Source: Rozella allomycis CSF55
Lineage: Eukaryota; Rozellomycota
Direction of reading: 5' to 3'
Assembly (NCBI GenBank): GCA_000442015.1
Contig: KE560987.1
Coordinates: forward strand, 1 to 44,866
DNA length: 44,866 bases
The notes below the pieces were generated by a model. It saw only the letters and a list, made by a program, of their open reading frames with translations, was not told where the DNA came from and did no database searches. The position numbers and the translations under genes were made by a program. Positions 42,151-44,866 of the stretch are shown one piece after another (the first letter of the stretch is position 1; each line of letters starts with the position of its first letter).

Positions 42151-42490
42151 TGTGTGCAGTGTGGTTCTGATGCGAACAGAGCGCTAGCCTTCGTCCTATT
42201 TCTATCGTCACTGAATTAAGAAATAGACACGCTAAAGGTCAAGTTAATTCTAGTATCAATGGACCGCAAAGGTACAATCACTAACATCCTCGAAGAAAAT
42301 GTTGTTCAACCTTTATCGGACGGGGAGGTACGACCCGGACTCCAGACACGATTATTGAAAATCGTGTTAACACCATTTTCATTTCGAATACACATTCACT
42401 TTGAGGGATTTATACTGTTGACCAGGGTAGTTGTCGAATGGTTTCTGTCTGTGTGTCTGTCTGTCTGTGTGTCTGTCTGTGGCTGAGTAA

Positions 42491-42800
42491 TTCTATGCTT
42501 TCATTGTATGGTCCCAAAGCTTTATCAATTAAAAGAGCATATGCGATTTATGAAGTGATATTATCAGCTCAAATATTTGACAATTTTATTTTGAAATCAT
42601 CAGCTTAAATATTTGACACGATATAGTAAACCAAAGTTTCCCTTTTGTTTGGCACTTGCAATTCTCAAATATTTTACATTGAAAATAATACAAAATACAC
42701 AAATAGTTAAAATTACTGCTGTTTTCAATGTGTCTGTTGTCTCATTTTTACCTCATCTAATCTAGGAAAGGCAGCAGGGAACCTTGGAGCTCATCTTAAT
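42491..42800. other. AT-rich spacer, nothing recognised
   Basis: A short internal repeat (ATCAGCT(C/T)AAATATTTGACA) occurs twice near 42564 and 42599. No gene, RNA or element end is recognisable. Confidence 0.4.
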
Positions 42801-43028
42801 TTGCTGCAATTGAAAAGAAAGAGAAATACAGTGACGGATGCCTTAGGAGGTTTTCATGATTCTGTAGTTTCGTACGCAAAGCAAGTAGCTTTGTTAAAGT
42901 CCATTCGTCGCGGCACTTCCATTTCCACAGAACAAGAGCACCTGATTGAACGCATGTGTGTTTCCTTAGCAAAATACTTTGGCTACCTTGGCTTTATGAT
43001 TGTTTCAACAGCCCCTGAACCAATGTAG
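42801..43028 (+). CDS. C-terminal coding fragment, unassigned
   Basis: The open frame reads MLQLKRKRNTVTDALGGFHD, SVVSYAKQVALLKSIRRG and EQEHLIERMCVSLAKYFGYL and ends STAPEPM. It is also open upstream without an ATG (AAGNLGAHLNLL), so it is probably the last exon or a remnant of a larger protein. I do not recognise it. A second copy at 43374-43495 has an in-frame 15-base deletion (losing GTSIS) and conservative changes, which supports it being, or having been, protein-coding. Confidence 0.4.
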   Translation: MLQLKRKRNTVTDALGGFHDSVVSYAKQVALLKSIRRGTSISTEQEHLIERMCVSLAKYFGYLGFMIVSTAPEPM

Positions 43029-43607
43029 AAATATTCCNCCAATCAAATGAAAAACCAAGCCACCGAAATGGAAACAATGAAAATTCTTCTGGTATCAATT
43101 ACAATGAAAATCCTGCACGATCCATTCGTCCTCTCGCTCAATCTGCTGCAAGAACTGAACGTCGTCGTCAAATTGCTCTTCAAAGAAATCGTCCCATCGG
43201 ATGAAAGGTTTGCGACAGTCCGTCGCAAACAAACTCAATGCACCTNCTCTGGCTTCACATTTGTATTTTACTTCATTGCTCAATTTCCTTGTAATTTTAT
43301 GATCATTTTCAAATTCGTTTAAGTGATTTGAGAACTGATTCATCATTCATGGNTAAAAACTTTGTTTTTCTTTGTTAAAGTCCATTCGTCGCACAGAACA
43401 AGAGCACCTGATTGAACGCATGTGTGTTACCTTAGCAAAATACTTTGGCTACTTTGGCTTTATGATTGTTTCAACAGCCCCTGAACCAATGTAGAAATAT
43501 TCTCTGGCTTCACATTTGTATTTTAGTTCATTGCTCAATTTCCTTGTAATTTTTAATTCATTTTCAAATTCGTTTAAGTGATTTGAGAACTGATTCATCA
43601 TTCATGG
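42894..43607. repeat. Rearranged duplicate block with three gaps
   Basis: Bases 42894-43032 match 43374-43500, and 43247-43352 match 43501-43607. In the second copy the two pieces are contiguous. In the first they are separated by about 208 bases bounded by N at 43038 and 43246. Further N at 43353 and 43608 close the block. The pattern is best read as alternative haplotypes or element copies placed in series. The inserted 208 bases are open on the plus strand in one frame (AARTERRRQIALQRNR) but unassigned. Confidence 0.65.
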
Positions 43608-44866
43608 NAACTATAACAGCCTTCATTAATAGTTTGTTTGGGCTCATATAAATCTGACCAGGTGGTAGATGCCTGGATGAGTAGTGCCGGATTCTCGTGG
43701 CCTTCAGGAGTTTGAACATGTTGGTGAAAGTGACTTTGAATATGTTGTTTGACATCAGCTGGTTCGTTCGGTGGAAGTTCCGGACAGCGTTTGGCATCTA
43801 TCGATACCCACCAATGCATCATCGCGTTCCAGAATGGAGCTTATGATTCGCTTCTGCTGCTTGAGACAATTTTCGTCTCTCTTTTCACATGCTTTTTTTT
43901 CCCGGATGAGGCGGGTTTTGGTTTGNGTCGGGTACTATCTTCAAGTGCTAATATAGCACCTACAGGATAATGTTTCTTAAGTGTATCGACCAACAGTTGA
44001 TTGTCATCCATGTGAAGTTTTTGGCTAGGGAAATTTTCTTCAGACTCTTCAGACTTTCGCACCACAATGTCTGATGTCGCATAATCAACCCCAATGTAAT
44101 CATGAGCAAGATTGTTTAATGCGTTAGTTAAAATATTCAAATCAAGCTTGGCTTGCTTTCGACGAGATTGAAAGGTTTTGCGTCTTGCTGAACTCAAAAG
44201 CATTAGTTGCACTTTGGAATACGTTCTCCCATTTTAAGGTTATAGGTTCTGATTTTATGTCTGATAATATTTGGTCGACGGGAATACCATAGCTTTTTAC
44301 AATTGATGCGGAAACTCNTATCGCACGCAGTTTGTCATCAATGTCCTTTAGATTGGAACATTGTGGGTTGTTCTCAAATTGTTGATCGCCCTGTAGTGTT
44401 GTTGCGAAAGCTGTCCAATGCTCCTCCTGGCACTCGGGCAGCTTGAGTCGGAAGTTGTTGGACTTTTTTTCTCTGTGTTGTGTTGTGGGCGTTGGTAGAC
44501 TCAACGTTAAATGTACGGCCAGATGGTCGCTTTCGATAGTAGTTGTATCATACCCGGAGCATGGTATGTACTGTATGCTCGATGGATTGGTTAGCCAGAA
44601 GTCCAATCGTGCTTCTGAAATTGTGTTATTTGCATTTGATTGTCGATGGGAAAATGTAGTGCTCTCCCCATCATNCGATGGGAAAATGTAGTGCTCTGCC
44701 CATCATTCGCTAGGCGCCATGGATCTACCAATCCCTGCTCCAAGATTAGATGTTTGAGCATGGCCCCATCTGGCTGTATGGCTATACTGCTTTTCCTATC
44801 TAGTACAGGAAAAATTGTGCCACTCTAGTCCCCACCATAGAGTAGAATAGGTGGGTTACTGGAGTG
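43598..44866 (-). mobile_element. Degenerate LINE (non-LTR retrotransposon), endonuclease region
   Basis: Read on the minus strand from the right edge, the frames carry APE-type endonuclease landmarks in order: YGGD near 44850, the LDRKSSIAIQPDGAMLKHLI segment, EQGLVDPWRLANDGQST, EARLDFWLTNPSSIQYI and IESDHLAVHLTL. The usual linker follows, with FRLKLPECQEEHWTAF and later SSARRKTFQSRRKQAKLDLN. No reverse transcriptase core is reached before 43598. The element is broken: a stop replaces the tryptophan of GGDWN, the frame changes between 44320 and 44140, and N lies at 43926, 44318 and 44675. The clade is probably L1/Tx1-like. It continues beyond the window. Confidence 0.7.
44641..44708. repeat. 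Short duplicate flanking an N inside the LINE
   Basis: CGATGGGAAAATGTAGTGCT occurs at about 44644 and again right after the N at 44675, with the following bases also repeated apart from one change. It is another gap-edge duplication. Confidence 0.75.

Larger units (their letters stand above)
41570..42490. repeat. Long inverted repeat pair around a 565-base spacer
   Basis: About 175 bases at 41570-41745 are inverted and largely matched by 42310-42490. Both arms contain, outward to inward, a CA/GTCT-type simple repeat, the ACTCGACAACCACCCTGG / TCGAATGG-type segment, TCAAAGTGA-type sequence, a GAAAATGGT(A/G)TTAA segment, CAATAATCG, GTCCGGGTCGTA, and ACTCCCCGTCCGATAAA. Arms differ by substitutions and small indels. 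The spacer contains N at 41850 and 42017 and no protein gene I can recognise. It could be a non-autonomous DNA transposon with long terminal inverted repeats, or two opposite copies of a repeat end. Confidence 0.6.

Noticed and set aside
41580-42480. CA/GTCT simple repeats as independent microsatellites
   Set aside because: They sit at matching places in both arms of the inverted repeat, so they belong to that element.
1-44866. CRISPR array, bacterial operon or prophage
   Set aside because: Genes have spliceosomal introns and eukaryotic functions, and no regularly spaced repeats are present.

Overview
The window looks like nuclear DNA of a small, AT-rich, intron-bearing eukaryote that makes flagellated cells. 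It encodes calaxin, a SAXO-type axonemal microtubule protein and a dynein light intermediate chain. It also encodes fungal-style genes: threonine synthase, an Akr1-like ankyrin-DHHC protein, and a Bud4/anillin-like PH protein. I infer a zoosporic early-branching fungus (Rozella/Cryptomycota, aphelid or chytrid grade). This placement comes from gene content only. Genes are packed tightly on both strands, often with less than 100 bases between them. Most introns are only about 25-31 nt long, and many stop codons lie inside or against an AATAAA hexamer. Coordinates of spliced genes below run from first to last coding base; introns were inferred by restoring family-conserved residues across GT...AG intervals.

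Positions 1-14160 hold an FCP1-like phosphatase (cut by the window edge), exosome RRP4, calaxin, an HROB-like OB-fold protein, a peroxisomal ABCD transporter, RACK1, ATP synthase epsilon, a 5'-truncated DPH2, a tRNA-like locus without an anticodon arm, threonine synthase, a PA-TM-RING ubiquitin ligase, a bacterial-type thymidine kinase, UBL5/Hub1 and SAXO. Positions 14400-35100 hold a coiled-coil protein, COG8, an ankyrin plus anillin-like PH protein, ribulose-phosphate 3-epimerase, an EGF plus rhomboid-like protein, two unassigned membrane proteins, CDC27/APC3, a C2H2 factor, a perilipin-like protein, UTP15, a PLC-X protein, dynein light intermediate chain and an Akr1-like acyltransferase.

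From about 35200 onward the window becomes accessory. It has a 2OG-oxygenase-like protein, a Ty1/copia fossil fragment, an acidic protein with a possible CENP-C N-terminus, a HIT-like coiled-coil protein, a long inverted repeat and a degenerate LINE. Single N characters are frequent here. In several places, including inside good genes, the sequences on either side of an N are near-identical diverged copies. They look like unmerged haplotype or strain ends rather than real tandem repeats.

Functional themes are the flagellum and dynein (calaxin, SAXO, light intermediate chain), RNA processing (RRP4, UTP15, UBL5), translation (RACK1, DPH2), cell division (CDC27, the anillin-like protein, possibly CENP-C), lipid metabolism and trafficking (ABCD, perilipin, COG8, Akr1) and metabolism (threonine synthase, epimerase, thymidine kinase, ATP synthase). 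The strongest oddities are the tiny introns, stop codons fused to poly(A) signals, the thymidine kinase with an internal TAG, the DPH2 without its N-terminal half, the armless tRNA-like gene, and unusual domain combinations.
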